Positions 1 to 9,104 are shown, counted from the first letter of the stretch. The stretch: 64,000 nucleotides of DNA from Collinsella sp. (GCA_019419585.1 DXZQ01000008.1:25859-89858); one strand, 5' to 3'. Numbers and translations are program-made. The notes: a model not told the origin generated them from the sequence alone.

Positions 1-1
1 T

Positions 2-775
2 ATCGACTTGGGCATGGTCGGACGCATGTCGAGTCACGATCGCGGTATCGTCAAGGACATGATTTTTGCCGTGGCCGAGGGCGACGTGCCCAAGCTCAAG
101 GATTCGCTCATGCGCTTTGCCGTGACGCGTGGCGACTCGGCTGAGCTCGATCATTCGGCCTTTTTGTCCGATTTGGACTTTATCGTGGCTGACTTTGCAG
201 GCCTTGACCTGAAGGATTTGGACATCGGCGAGTTTTTGACCTCGCTGTTAAACCTGGCGCGCAAAAACGACGTTGAGCTGCCGAGTGTGGTGACGATGTT
301 CGCCCGCGGCATGGTGACGCTCGAGGGCCTGTTGACCGAGTACATGCCCAACGTCAACATGATCCAGATTATCCAGACGCATATCAAAAACGAAAAAAGC
401 ACCTATGCGCGCGTGCGTGATATGGGACGCGATCTTGCCGCGAGCAGCTATCGCGCGGCCAAGGGTTCGCTCGAGGCGGCCGAGTATCTGGGCTTGGCTT
501 CGCGTATGCTCACGCGCGGCCAGCTTAAGGTGAACACGCAGATCATGAGCAGCGATAAGGCGCTGCGACAGCTGGGCGGAATTATCGACCGCATGTCGAT
601 GGCTATCGTGATCGCCGGTCTGTTTATCGGTTCGTCGGTGGTGTACTACGCGCGCATCGAGCCGGTTGTCCTCGGCATTCCGGTCATCGGCTTCTTTGGC
701 TACGTGAGCGCGCTGGTGCTGGCGCTTATGCTGGGTCGCAATATATGGCTCAACAGCCACGGCGGCAAGCACTAG
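2..775 (+). CDS. AarF/UbiB (ABC1) family protein kinase-like, C-terminal part
   Basis: The reading frame is already open at the window edge (ATC GAC TTG GGC, I-D-L-G), so only the C-terminal ~257 residues are present. The opening I-D-L-G-M-V-G fits the metal-binding DFG-like segment of the atypical ABC1/UbiB kinase family. Two hydrophobic segments near the end (about residues 198-218 and 222-243 of the visible part) match the usual C-terminal membrane anchors of these proteins. The family acts at the membrane and is linked to isoprenoid-quinone or lipid metabolism; the substrate here cannot be told. A hairpin terminator follows about 50 bases after the stop. Confidence 0.85.
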   Translation: MDLGMVGRMSSHDRGIVKDMIFAVAEGDVPKLKDSLMRFAVTRGDSAELDHSAFLSDLDFIVADFAGLDLKDLDIGEFLTSLLNLARKNDVELPSVVTMFARGMVTLEGLLTEYMPNVNMIQIIQTHIKNEKSTYARVRDMGRDLAASSYRAAKGSLEAAEYLGLASRMLTRGQLKVNTQIMSSDKALRQLGGIIDRMSMAIVIAGLFIGSSVVYYARIEPVVLGIPVIGFFGYVSALVLALMLGRNIWLNSHGGKH

Positions 776-827
776 AGGCTGCGGCCGTCACCGCATTCTC
801 CTATCGCAAACAATAGCTTTTACCTTG

Positions 828-854
828 GGCTTCGCCTGCGTGCGAGGCCTTTTT
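828..854 (+). terminator. Rho-independent terminator after the kinase gene
   Basis: GGCTTCGC (828-835) pairs with GCGAGGCC (842-849), with one G-U pair, and is followed by five T residues. It separates the kinase gene from the riboswitch downstream. Confidence 0.7.
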
Positions 855-879
855 GCGTGATACCATACTGACGGTAATA

Positions 880-1065
880 ATCGATGGCCTAGATGGTGGT
901 GCGGAGACGCACGAATGCGCGGTTTTCCTGCGCGTTTGGGAGAATCGGGGTGCAAGTCCCCGGCTGTACCAGTAACCGTAATTCCTCTTGGCTCGGGATG
1001 TTCGCGTCGCAGATCGGACGGCGCGCCTGAGCCGTTAAGGTTAAGTCGGATCGCCTCCCATCTTG
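880..1065 (+). promoter_or_regulatory. Cobalamin riboswitch
   Basis: The stretch at 938-980 carries the conserved B12-box core: GGGAGAA, then GGTGCAAGTCCCC, GGCTGTACC and AGTAACCGTAA. The closing element TTAAGTCGGATCGCCTCCC lies at 1041-1059. These match the Rfam cobalamin riboswitch consensus in order and spacing. It ends ~60 bases before the start codon of the surface-protein gene, so adenosylcobalamin or a related cobamide probably represses translation or transcription of the two genes that follow. The outer boundaries are approximate. Confidence 0.9.
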
Positions 1066-1125
1066 CATGCGGCTGCGGCGTATGCTGCCGGTGTGCATAG
1101 GGCTCTGGAGGGAAGAGAGATCCCG

Positions 1126-4100
1126 ATGGGGGAACTCGAGCGCAACATGCGCGATGACGCGGGGCAGCCTCAAGGCAACGCTCCAAGTACAGACAATGGG
1201 GGACAAATGGATATGTTTGAGGACGAGCGCGAGCGCGCCTCGTTGCATCGCCGTGGCGCGATTGCACGCGGTGTAGCCAAGCGCGGCCTGGTGGCATTCC
1301 TGGCCTTTGCGATGGCCTTTGGCACCACGCCGGCTCAGTTGTGGGCCGAGGGCGCCGAGGGCATTGCCGAGGCTGTGGCTCAGGCTGCGACGCCGGGCGA
1401 GGACGCAGCGCTTGCGGGCGGTACCGCTGAGCAGAGCGGCGCCGAGGTTTCGGATTCCGAGGGCGCGCCTGCAGGTAGTGCAGCCATAACAGAGGCAGCA
1501 ACTGGCGACGAAGGCTCGGCGACGGGGGAGAGCCCTGCTACGAGCGAGCAGTCTTCGACGGCATCCGCTGGCCAAGCAGGATCTGCCGCCGCGGCTGCCG
1601 TTCAGACGGAGAGCCCGACAGAAACTGGCGATGTCGCCAAGAAGCAAGTCGAGGTCTCGTTCTCGATTATCGGCACCGATGCCGACGGCAAGGCTCAGAC
1701 CTGGGTGGCGCCTACGCAGCTCAAGCTCGACGAGGGCGCGACGGCTGCGGATGCCTTTATTAAGCTGCAGGAGAAGACGGGCTTCAAGGCGGACTACGAT
1801 CCGAACACGGCATACGGTTTCTACCTCGAAAGCATCACATCCCCGAGCGATGGTCGCACGCTTGCCTACGATCCGACGACTTATGCCTTCTGGCAGCTGT
1901 TCGTCGACGGCGCGTCTTCCTCGGTTGGTGCGAGCAGTGTCAAGCTCACCCAGGGGCAGAAGATTGAGTTTGCCTATACGGCTGGTAGCTCGTCCCCTGT
2001 CGTTAAGGACCAGGTTGCCGCAAATGTGACCGTCATTGGTCGCGATGCCCAGGGCAAGACTCAGACTTGGGTCGATAACGCGCAGTATGTGGTGACGTCC
2101 GGCTCGAGCGCACTTGACCTTACGAAGGTCGCGCTTGAGGCGAATGATATTGACGCCGTTGCTGCGGGCTCCTTCATTCTGAGCCTTAAGTACAACGGTG
2201 TTGAGCTGGGTACGCCGCTCGATTATTCGACCTATTGGCAGCTGTTTATCAACGGCAAGTCGAGTGACTATACGGCGGACAATGTCACCATCCATGCCGG
2301 CGATACCGTCACGTGGTTCTACGGTGGCTGGGGCGACCAGTTGCCGTCCGATTCTGTCCATGCTTCCGTTCAGGTGCTTGGCAAGGACAAGGACGGCAAG
2401 CAGCAGGTTTGGGCTTCGACGGGTCAGGCGAGTCTCAAGGCGGGCTCTACTGCCAAGGACCTGTTGGAGCAGACTGGTCTTGATCTCGTTACTAGTGAAG
2501 AGTCTTGGGGCTGGTACCTCAGCGGCATTAAATCGCCGCTTGACGGTAAGACCTATAAGTATGATCCTGCGACCCGCAGTTATTGGCAATTCTATGTAAA
2601 TGGCAAGTCCGCCACGGTCGGTGCCGGCAACTACGAGCTCCAAGAGGGCGACGCCGTCACCTTTATGTATGGTGCTGACGCCGATGCCCTCCCCGGTCAG
2701 GTTCTTGGGTCTGTCGATGTTGTCGGCCCCGATGTCAACGGCAACAATACTTGCTGGGGCTCGGCAAGCAGTGTTTCTTTGCCCGAAGGCTCTACTGCCC
2801 AGAACCTTATTGAGACGGTCCTGAAGGCCAAGGGCGTTACGTACAACGGCTCCCAGAGTGGTGAGTACTGGTTCCTCAATTCCATCAACTCGCCGTTCGA
2901 TCACAAGCCGTATGCCTGGGATGCTGCGACCAATAAATCTTGGCACCTGTATATCAATGGAGAGCCCTCCTTACTCTGCGCCAACCAGATTACGCTCAAG
3001 AGCGGCGATAAGGTTACGCTTGCCCATACCACCGACGATTCGCCCATGCCCGATCCCGACAAGATTGTCGTGGACCCGAGTGCGACGACTCCTGATTGGG
3101 ATGCCGAGTGGGCCGGCTACGGCAACAGCGGCAACGGTACGTCCGTTACGGACGCCAAGACGCCTGCGCAGGCCGCCGGTCTTAAGTGGGCCTTCGATTG
3201 GAAGGCCGAGTCTGGTCAGCAGTATGCCAACTGCAGCGAGCCTGTCATTGCTAACGGTTTTGTGTACATCGCGACCGAGAACGAGCTCATTAAGATCGAT
3301 TCGTCCACGGGCAAAAAGGTTGCCTCTGCGCCGCTTGCCTCCAAGGTGAGCTATACCTCTCGTCCGATCTATACCAATGGCCTTATCATCGTTCCGCTCA
3401 ACGGCGGTGCGGTCCAGGCGATTACTGCAGACAAGCTGATCTGCAAGTGGCTGACGCCTGGTTTGACGGACTTGACGCAGAGCTCCTGCACCGTCGTTTC
3501 GGACGGCGAGTACGTCTATGTAGGCTCGGTCGATATTTCGTATGACGAGAATTACAACGCGACCTACGGCAACGGCTCCCTGAAGCGTATCAAGATTGCC
3601 ACGGGCGAAGTCTCTTGGCAGAACATTGACCCTTCCGAGGGCTATTATTGGACTGGCGCTGCGCTGACGGATAAGTACATCATTGTTCCTACGAGCGCGG
3701 GCACGCTTAAGTGCATTGATAAGACGACGGGCGATGTCGTTTCGACCATGAAGCTCGGCGCTGTCGCAAATGCCGATTGCATTGCCGATCCGTCCAATGG
3801 TTCGACCTTCTATCAGATGACGCACGACGGAAAGCTCCATGTGATTTTGCTTTCGGCAAAGGGCGTGCTGAGTGAACAGAAGACGGTTGATCTGGGCCTT
3901 ACGAATAATCTGAGCGCCCCTGCGGTGTCTGGTGACAATCTGATTGTCGGCGGACAGACGGCTACGGGCTCTGCTCTGGTTCTCTATAACCTGAAGACGG
4001 ACAAGACCACGATGGTCGCTGCTGCCGACGGCAAGGCGCTGCCGGCTGGCCTCAACGGTATTGCCGCTACTCCGCTGGTGAGTGTTCAGGGCGGCAAGAC

Positions 4101-4977
4101 CTATGTGTACTTCACCGTGAACAGCGCGGATAGCAAGGATTACGTCAACTACTCTGCTGGTGGTGGCGTGTATCGCTATACTCTCGGCGATGCAGAGGCG
4201 ACGCAGATCTATGATGCGGCCGGCCATTACCAGTACTGTGACTCTCCGGTCATTGCCGATGCTTCTGGCAACCTGTACTACATCAATGATTCGGGTACTC
4301 TGTTCAAGCTGGGGGCTGTTGAGTCTTGGACGGTTGCCTTTAATTCCAACGGCGGGTCTGCTTGCGACACTAAGTTTGTTGCTACGGCCGACGGCAAGCT
4401 GGTCAAGCCGGCCGATCCGACGCGCGATGGCTACACTTTCGGTGGTTGGTATACCGATGAGGCTTGCACGCAGGCGTATGACTTCAGTACGCCAGTGACG
4501 GCCGATCTGACACTGTATGCCAAGTGGACCAAGAATGCCGTTAACCCTGGCGGCAATGGCGGTTCTGGCACTAATGGTGGCAACGGTGGCGCTGGCAACG
4601 GTTCCGGCGCTGGCGCTGGCACTGGCACGGGTTCCGGCTCCGGCTCGAAGGGCGGCGCTATCGCCCCGGGTCAGAAGCCGGTGACCAAGACGACGGTGTC
4701 GACCAAGACCGAGACCAAGGACAACAAGTCCGACAAGAAGGACTCCGATAAATCCGATAAGAAGGACGAGAAGAAATCTGACAAGAAGGACGGCAAGTCC
4801 GACAAGAAGTCCGATTCCAAGTCCGATACGGGCGCTGCTTCCACGACCACTGCCAAGAAGTCCTCTGATGCTTCCGAGCAGGAGACTGGCACCAACCCGC
4901 TCGCCATTGTTGGCGTTGCCGCCGGCGTCATCGGTCTCGCCATCGTCGGCGTGTTCGTGTTCACCAAACGTCGGTAG
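1126..4977 (+). CDS. Large surface protein: four DUF4430 domains, beta-propeller, Flg_new repeat, C-terminal anchor
   Basis: A 1,283-residue exported protein. ATG 1126 is chosen because GGAGGGAAG (1107-1115) precedes it at good spacing. A long charged N-region precedes a hydrophobic signal (roughly residues 50-72, ending near AQLWA), then an Ala/Ser/Thr-rich stalk. Four DUF4430-type domains follow (about residues 165-285, 300-410, 415-525 and 530-640), each with W-Q-L-F/F-Y-V-N-G-like and D-G-K/D-x-V-T-F strands. DUF4430 resembles the C-terminal cobalamin-binding domain of transcobalamin and intrinsic factor. Next come PQQ-like beta-propeller repeats (about 680-1060) and an InlB/Flg_new repeat ending L-Y-A-K-W. 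Gly-rich and Lys/Asp/Ser-rich linkers then lead to a membrane segment and K-R-R. With the riboswitch upstream, surface capture of corrinoids is the best inference. Transport genes are not adjacent. Confidence 0.88.
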   Translation: MGELERNMRDDAGQPQGNAPSTDNGGQMDMFEDERERASLHRRGAIARGVAKRGLVAFLAFAMAFGTTPAQLWAEGAEGIAEAVAQAATPGEDAALAGGTAEQSGAEVSDSEGAPAGSAAITEAATGDEGSATGESPATSEQSSTASAGQAGSAAAAAVQTESPTETGDVAKKQVEVSFSIIGTDADGKAQTWVAPTQLKLDEGATAADAFIKLQEKTGFKADYDPNTAYGFYLESITSPSDGRTLAYDPTTYAFWQLFVDGASSSVGASSVKLTQGQKIEFAYTAGSSSPVVKDQVAANVTVIGRDAQGKTQTWVDNAQYVVTSGSSALDLTKVALEANDIDAVAAGSFILSLKYNGVELGTPLDYSTYWQLFINGKSSDYTADNVTIHAGDTVTWFYGGWGDQLPSDSVHASVQVLGKDKDGKQQVWASTGQASLKAGSTAKDLLEQTGLDLVTSEESWGWYLSGIKSPLDGKTYKYDPATRSYWQFYVNGKSATVGAGNYELQEGDAVTFMYGADADALPGQVLGSVDVVGPDVNGNNTCWGSASSVSLPEGSTAQNLIETVLKAKGVTYNGSQSGEYWFLNSINSPFDHKPYAWDAATNKSWHLYINGEPSLLCANQITLKSGDKVTLAHTTDDSPMPDPDKIVVDPSATTPDWDAEWAGYGNSGNGTSVTDAKTPAQAAGLKWAFDWKAESGQQYANCSEPVIANGFVYIATENELIKIDSSTGKKVASAPLASKVSYTSRPIYTNGLIIVPLNGGAVQAITADKLICKWLTPGLTDLTQSSCTVVSDGEYVYVGSVDISYDENYNATYGNGSLKRIKIATGEVSWQNIDPSEGYYWTGAALTDKYIIVPTSAGTLKCIDKTTGDVVSTMKLGAVANADCIADPSNGSTFYQMTHDGKLHVILLSAKGVLSEQKTVDLGLTNNLSAPAVSGDNLIVGGQTATGSALVLYNLKTDKTTMVAAADGKALPAGLNGIAATPLVSVQGGKTYVYFTVNSADSKDYVNYSAGGGVYRYTLGDAEATQIYDAAGHYQYCDSPVIADASGNLYYINDSGTLFKLGAVESWTVAFNSNGGSACDTKFVATADGKLVKPADPTRDGYTFGGWYTDEACTQAYDFSTPVTADLTLYAKWTKNAVNPGGNGGSGTNGGNGGAGNGSGAGAGTGTGSGSGSKGGAIAPGQKPVTKTTVSTKTETKDNKSDKKDSDKSDKKDEKKSDKKDGKSDKKSDSKSDTGAASTTTAKKSSDASEQETGTNPLAIVGVAAGVIGLAIVGVFVFTKRR

Positions 4978-4986
4978 GTGAGGGCT

Positions 4987-5871
4987 GTGTCCAATAAATC
5001 CAAGGACGCTGACCCCAAGCAACCAGATTCCTCGTTCATTCAGTTCGACGATGCAAAGCACCAGGGCGCCGCTTCGGCGGCGTCCGCCCCTCGTCGCAAG
5101 GCGCTCCTTGGCGTTCTGACTGCCGCGTGCACCATTCTGATCGTCGTCTCGCTGGGTTTCGTCCATCCTTCCACAAGCGGTGCCTGGTCCATCGACTGGA
5201 TCATTCAGACCGTGACGGGGGAGAGCGTCGTCACCAAGGACACCAAGGCGTCTGGCTCGACTACGACTTCGGTCGAGGCCAGTTCCAAGGATTCCAAGTC
5301 ATCGAATGACGCAAAAGACGAGTCCAAGGACGATTCCGAGTCTTCAAACAAGGAATCGGATAAAAGCTCGGATAGCAAGAAGTCCGATGGTCAGGACGGC
5401 AAGAAGTCTGGAGATAAATCCGCTGCCCAGAATAGGGGAGCCGGCGATACTTCCAATGTGTCTGGCGGTGCTTCTTCGGGCGGCGGCCAGTCGTCTGATG
5501 GAGCCTCCAGCTCTAATGGCGGAAGCGCTCCCTCGGGCGGACAGGGCGGCTCGCAGGAGTCCAGCTACGTAACGGTGACGGTTTCGGTCACATCGAGCGC
5601 TGTGGGCAATCCTGTGTCTTCTGGTGGCACCTTTACCTTTAACGAAGGCGCTACCGTCTACGATGCCCTGTGCGCGTTGGGCCTTTCTGTCAACGCACAC
5701 GGCTCATCGTTCGGCACGTATGTCTCCGCGATTGGTGGTTTGGCCGAGAAGCAGTACGGCGGCACGAGCGGCTGGATGTACTCCGTCAACGGCACAACGC
5801 CTATGACGGCCTGCAGCAACTACGTTCTCTCCAACGGCGACAACGTGGTCTGGTATTACGTAACGGGTTAG
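4987..5871 (+). CDS. Membrane-anchored single-DUF4430 protein
   Basis: About 294 residues. GTG 4987 is preferred because AGGTGAGG lies just upstream; GTG 4978, directly after the previous stop, is also possible. A cytoplasmic N-terminus of ~40 residues is followed by one membrane segment (A-L-L-G-V-L-T-A-A to L-G-F-V). An extracytoplasmic Lys/Asp/Ser linker and a Gly/Ser-rich linker lead to one C-terminal DUF4430 domain containing G-T-S-G-W-M-Y-S-V-N-G and D-N-V-V-W-Y-Y. It is in the same transcription unit as the larger DUF4430 protein and behind the same cobalamin riboswitch, so it probably serves the same cobamide-binding function, perhaps passing ligand towards the membrane. The role is inferred. 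Confidence 0.82.
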   Translation: MSNKSKDADPKQPDSSFIQFDDAKHQGAASAASAPRRKALLGVLTAACTILIVVSLGFVHPSTSGAWSIDWIIQTVTGESVVTKDTKASGSTTTSVEASSKDSKSSNDAKDESKDDSESSNKESDKSSDSKKSDGQDGKKSGDKSAAQNRGAGDTSNVSGGASSGGGQSSDGASSSNGGSAPSGGQGGSQESSYVTVTVSVTSSAVGNPVSSGGTFTFNEGATVYDALCALGLSVNAHGSSFGTYVSAIGGLAEKQYGGTSGWMYSVNGTTPMTACSNYVLSNGDNVVWYYVTG

Positions 5872-5894
5872 AGACCTCGACATATCGCACCAAG

Positions 5895-5931
5895 CGGGCG
5901 GTTCGGACAGACATCCGGGCCGCCCGTTTTT
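5895..5931 (+). terminator. Rho-independent terminator of the DUF4430 operon
   Basis: CGGGCGG (5895-5901) pairs with CCGCCCG (5920-5926) and is followed by TTTTT. It lies ~25 bases after the stop of the second DUF4430 gene. Confidence 0.8.
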
Positions 5932-5970
5932 CATACGAATGGGACTGGGTCGCCGGGTCTCTCGACAAAC

Positions 5971-6000
5971 AAAAAACGGTTGGAATGGGAATTCCAACCG
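5971..6000 (-). terminator. Rho-independent terminator of the first GtrA gene
   Basis: Read on the minus strand, CGGTTGGAAT and ATTCCAACCG form a perfect 10-bp stem (5977-6000) around a 4-base loop, followed by six T residues. It lies 30 bases beyond the stop of the GtrA gene. Confidence 0.8.
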
Positions 6001-6029
6001 GTTATACATTCAAGCAAATAATGAATCGA

Positions 6030-6437
6030 CTACGACCGTGCGCCCTCGAGGAAGAAGCGGCGGCTGAAGTAGTTGTACCAGGTGACGAGGAACGTGGCGA
6101 TGGCCTTCATGGCCTGGTAGCCGATGCTCAAAAACGTGACGCCCACAAACATGTATAGGTCGTTGAGGCCCAGACCGATCACCGACAGGATGGTGAAGAT
6201 CGTGAACTCGCGCTTGCGGCTCATGCCCTCGCGGTGGTCGAACACATACTTCATGCTGAGCCAGTAGTTGACCACGACGGACGTGGTAAACGAGACCGTG
6301 GTGCTCATCAAAAAGTCGAGGTGAAACAGCTCGACAAGCGCAATGAGCATACCCCAGTCGATGCCAAAGGAGATAAGACCCACGACAGCGAACTTGAGGA
6401 ACTGCTTGGTATGAGGTTGTGCCAGTGCCTTGCGCAC
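6030..6437 (-). CDS. GtrA family membrane protein
   Basis: 135 residues with four predicted membrane segments, as usual for GtrA/DPMS-type proteins. Typical features are K-F-A-V-V-G at the N-terminus, N-Y-W-L-S-M-K-Y-V-F between helices 2 and 3, and a C-terminal N-Y-F-S-R-R-F-F. GtrA proteins are thought to move polyprenyl-phosphate-linked sugars across the membrane for cell-surface glycans. The start is a GTG at 6437 with a weak ribosome site. The next gene upstream on the same strand is a close paralogue, so this pair likely arose by tandem duplication. Confidence 0.85.
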   Translation of the reverse strand: MRKALAQPHTKQFLKFAVVGLISFGIDWGMLIALVELFHLDFLMSTTVSFTTSVVVNYWLSMKYVFDHREGMSRKREFTIFTILSVIGLGLNDLYMFVGVTFLSIGYQAMKAIATFLVTWYNYFSRRFFLEGARS

Positions 6438-6655
6438 GTAATCACATCCAATGCGTTGATGAATCGAGCAGAGGATACTTTAGAGCTTTTGCAAGGGAAA
6501 CGTAAGGTCTTTGCCAAGAACTATACGAACTCGCCAAATTTTCAAGAGCTAATCCGCAAACGTTGAAAATTTGCCCGTAAACGAGCAAAGCTCACGAACG
6601 ACACAGCGCTCGACGTGCGTCATCCGTGGGCATCGTAAAGCTGTAAGGTTGCGAG

Positions 6656-7051
6656 TTACTTGGTCTCGTCGCCTTCCAGGAAGATCTTTCGGGTCACAAA
6701 GTTGTAGACCATGACAAGCGCGGTGGCGCAGATCTTGGCGATATTGGCCTCGAGTCCCAGGCCGGCGTTGAGTGTCAACACGATACCGTCGTTGAGTGCC
6801 AGGCCGATCACGGACAGCACGACAAAGATAATGAACTCGCGGCGGCGGCTCATGCCCTCCTTGTGCGCAAACACGTACTTCATGCTTGCGAGGTAGTTAA
6901 AGATAAGCGAGATGATAAAGCCGCTGGTGTTGGCGATTAGGATGTTGAGGCCCAGACCGTAGTGGAGCAGATTCATAATGCCAAAGTCGATGACCGTGGC
7001 AATGACGCCGACGACGCCAAACTTCATGATCTGCGCAAGGAGCTTTTGCAT
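6656..7051 (-). CDS. GtrA family membrane protein (paralogue)
   Basis: 131 residues and four membrane segments. ATG 7051 is chosen over a further upstream in-frame start because the extra residues are Arg/Pro-rich and do not fit the family, and AGGCAGGT precedes this ATG. K-F-G-V-V-G, N-Y-L-A-S-M-K-Y-V-F-A-H-K-E-G and a C-terminal N-F-V-T-R-K-I-F-L-E-G line up with the neighbouring GtrA gene. The likely role is lipid-linked sugar translocation. The 220-base gap to the next gene suggests separate transcription. Confidence 0.85.
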   Translation of the reverse strand: MQKLLAQIMKFGVVGVIATVIDFGIMNLLHYGLGLNILIANTSGFIISLIFNYLASMKYVFAHKEGMSRRREFIIFVVLSVIGLALNDGIVLTLNAGLGLEANIAKICATALVMVYNFVTRKIFLEGDETK

Positions 7052-7130
7052 GGTACCTGCCTTATGGTGGCGCCGGGGCGCCGCGGGGATGACAAACTTG
7101 GCACAGTTTAGCCAATCCCCGCGGGTGGGG

Positions 7131-9047
7131 CTAGACGCGCTCCTCGATAGCACCGTTTCTATATGCATCGAGCAGCTGGCGCAGGTCTTGGATCTGGCTG
7201 CGGATCTTGGCTCCGGAATCGGTGTCGCTCACCATGCGGCGACGGTCTGCTTGGTCAAAACGGTTGGTCTCGCTCTCGATGTCCACGTTGCGTGTGAGTG
7301 CCTCGGCAACCGTCGTAAAGGCCCGGTGCGACTTGAGACGGCAGCCGCGCGAGCTCGAGATGAGCGTATAGCCGGCGATACCCGTCTTGGGATGGTAGGC
7401 GCGGCAGAAGCCGCCATCGATGACCAGCAGCTTGCCCTCGGCGCGGATGGGCTGCTCGCCCTTGGTGGTTTTAACGGGCGTGTGGCCGTTGATGATGTGG
7501 CCGGTCGGTGAACATGCCATGGGCGTGACGCCAAACTCGCGCATGATGTCGTCGCAGACCGAGGGCGACTTGGTAAGCGTAAAGTACGGGTCCATCGGCT
7601 CGACCCAGGTGCTCTTATCGGCGATATAGGCGCGCTCAAAGGTACGCACCAGGCGTCCGCTGGCGGGTGAGTTAAAGCCGATCCACAGGTACCACATCCA
7701 GTCGAGAGCGTCGCGGTCGCCCACGCGCCAGGCGCGGCGGGCGATGTGGTCGCAAAAATCGAGATAATCGCGGCCAGTGTGCCAGGTGCCCAGGCAGTTC
7801 ATGCTGCTAAAGGTGCCGTCTTCGTTGAGTGGCACGCAGCCATGGAACAGCAGGTTGCCGTTGGCGACCTTGTACATCGAGCCGTGGGAATAGAGGAAAT
7901 CGATATGGCGATGCAGGTGATCGGCGGTGACAAACTCGGACACGAGCTTGTCTATGATGTGCTGCTCCTCGGGCGTGAGTGTGTAGGGGTCCGTCGGGTC
8001 GACGGTGGGGAAGTCGTTGGTCGTGAGCGGCCACACGCTGCCGTCGGCGAGCGTGACCGTGCCGGTGTCGTGGTCGATCTTGTCGAGTAACAGGCGGTCG
8101 GTCATGTCGAACTCGGGATGGCGCTGGATAATCTGACCCTCGAGCTTAAAGAGCAGCACGTTGATGGCCTTGATCAGCGGGGTGATGGACTCACCGGCGG
8201 TGTAGGTGGCATCGGCAAAAGCGACAAGCTCACGCAGCGAGATGCCGTAGTCGTTCTCCAGGATCTCGTAGTTGTCGTAGCGTAGGTTGTTGCGCAGCAC
8301 CGTGGCGATGCAGGCGGGCTCACCGGCCGCAGCGCCCATCCACAGCAGGTCGTGGTTGCCCCACTGGATGTCGAGTGAATGGTAGGTGAGCAGGCGGTCC
8401 ATAATCTTGGCCGCGCCGCCACCGCGGTCGAAGATGTCGCCCACCAGGTGCAGGTGGTCGACGGCCAGGCGCTTGATGAGCGAGGCAAGCGACTCGATAA
8501 AGTCGTCGGCGCTTGCGGTCTCCAGGATGGACTCCACGATGCGCTCGTGATAGCGCACGCGATAGTTGTTCTCGTCCGGGTGCGTGTGCAACAACTCGTC
8601 GATGATATAGGCGTAATCGCGTGGGATGGCCTTACGCACCTTGGAGCGCGTATAACGGCTCGAAAGCGAGCGGGCAACCATAATGAGTTGGTCAAGCATC
8701 GTCTTGTACCAGGTGGGCGAGTCCTCGCGCTGGCTGCGGACCAGCTCGATCTTCTCGCGCGGGTAGTAGATGAGCGTGCACAGCTCGCCCTTCTCGTCAA
8801 AGGAGAGCGTTTCGCCAAAAATCTCGTCGACATGCTCGCGCACGACGCCCGAGCAGTTGTTGAGGATGTGCATAAAGGCTTCGTACTCGCCATGCACGTC
8901 GCTCATAAAATGCTCAGTGCCTTTGGGCAGGTTGAGGATGGCCGAGAGGTTGATGATCTCGGTAAACGCGGATTGCTCGGTGGGAAACTGTCTCGACAGC
9001 AGGCGCAGATACTTGAAGTCTTGCGGATTGCGATCGAATGCGACCAT
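7131..9047 (-). CDS. fbp: Fructose-1,6-bisphosphatase, class III
   Basis: 638 residues, the usual size for the class III enzyme of Firmicutes and some Actinobacteria. It hydrolyses fructose 1,6-bisphosphate to fructose 6-phosphate in gluconeogenesis. Metallophosphatase-fold motifs are visible: S-D-V-H-G-E-Y-E near residue 50, V-G-D-I-F-D-R-G-G near 200, G-N-H-D-L-L-W near 230 and N-G-H-T-P-V near 520. The start ATG at 9047 is followed by a normal family N-terminus (F-K-Y-L-R-L-L). A palindrome 28-57 bases upstream could be an operator. With pckA at 62.1 kb, the window carries two dedicated gluconeogenic enzymes. Confidence 0.95.
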   Translation of the reverse strand: MVAFDRNPQDFKYLRLLSRQFPTEQSAFTEIINLSAILNLPKGTEHFMSDVHGEYEAFMHILNNCSGVVREHVDEIFGETLSFDEKGELCTLIYYPREKIELVRSQREDSPTWYKTMLDQLIMVARSLSSRYTRSKVRKAIPRDYAYIIDELLHTHPDENNYRVRYHERIVESILETASADDFIESLASLIKRLAVDHLHLVGDIFDRGGGAAKIMDRLLTYHSLDIQWGNHDLLWMGAAAGEPACIATVLRNNLRYDNYEILENDYGISLRELVAFADATYTAGESITPLIKAINVLLFKLEGQIIQRHPEFDMTDRLLLDKIDHDTGTVTLADGSVWPLTTNDFPTVDPTDPYTLTPEEQHIIDKLVSEFVTADHLHRHIDFLYSHGSMYKVANGNLLFHGCVPLNEDGTFSSMNCLGTWHTGRDYLDFCDHIARRAWRVGDRDALDWMWYLWIGFNSPASGRLVRTFERAYIADKSTWVEPMDPYFTLTKSPSVCDDIMREFGVTPMACSPTGHIINGHTPVKTTKGEQPIRAEGKLLVIDGGFCRAYHPKTGIAGYTLISSSRGCRLKSHRAFTTVAEALTRNVDIESETNRFDQADRRRMVSDTDSGAKIRSQIQDLRQLLDAYRNGAIEERV

Positions 9048-9074
9048 GAAACACCTTCCGATAGGGCTGGTAAA

Positions 9075-9104
9075 ACTGATAAACAGCGTAAAACGTTTAT
9101 CAGT
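9075..9104. promoter_or_regulatory. Perfect 10-bp palindrome upstream of fbp
   Basis: ACTGATAAAC (9075-9084) and GTTTATCAGT (9095-9104) are exact inverted repeats separated by 10 bases. They lie just upstream of the fbp start, where an operator or a promoter-proximal hairpin would be expected. No known regulator is recognised. Confidence 0.45.

Noticed and set aside
889..5166. Long open frames on the minus strand (889-2946 and 2971-5166).
   Set aside because: They are antisense to the DUF4430 surface proteins and cross the riboswitch. Their composition is Arg/Gly/Leu-rich without recognisable domains, typical of shadow frames in high-GC DNA.
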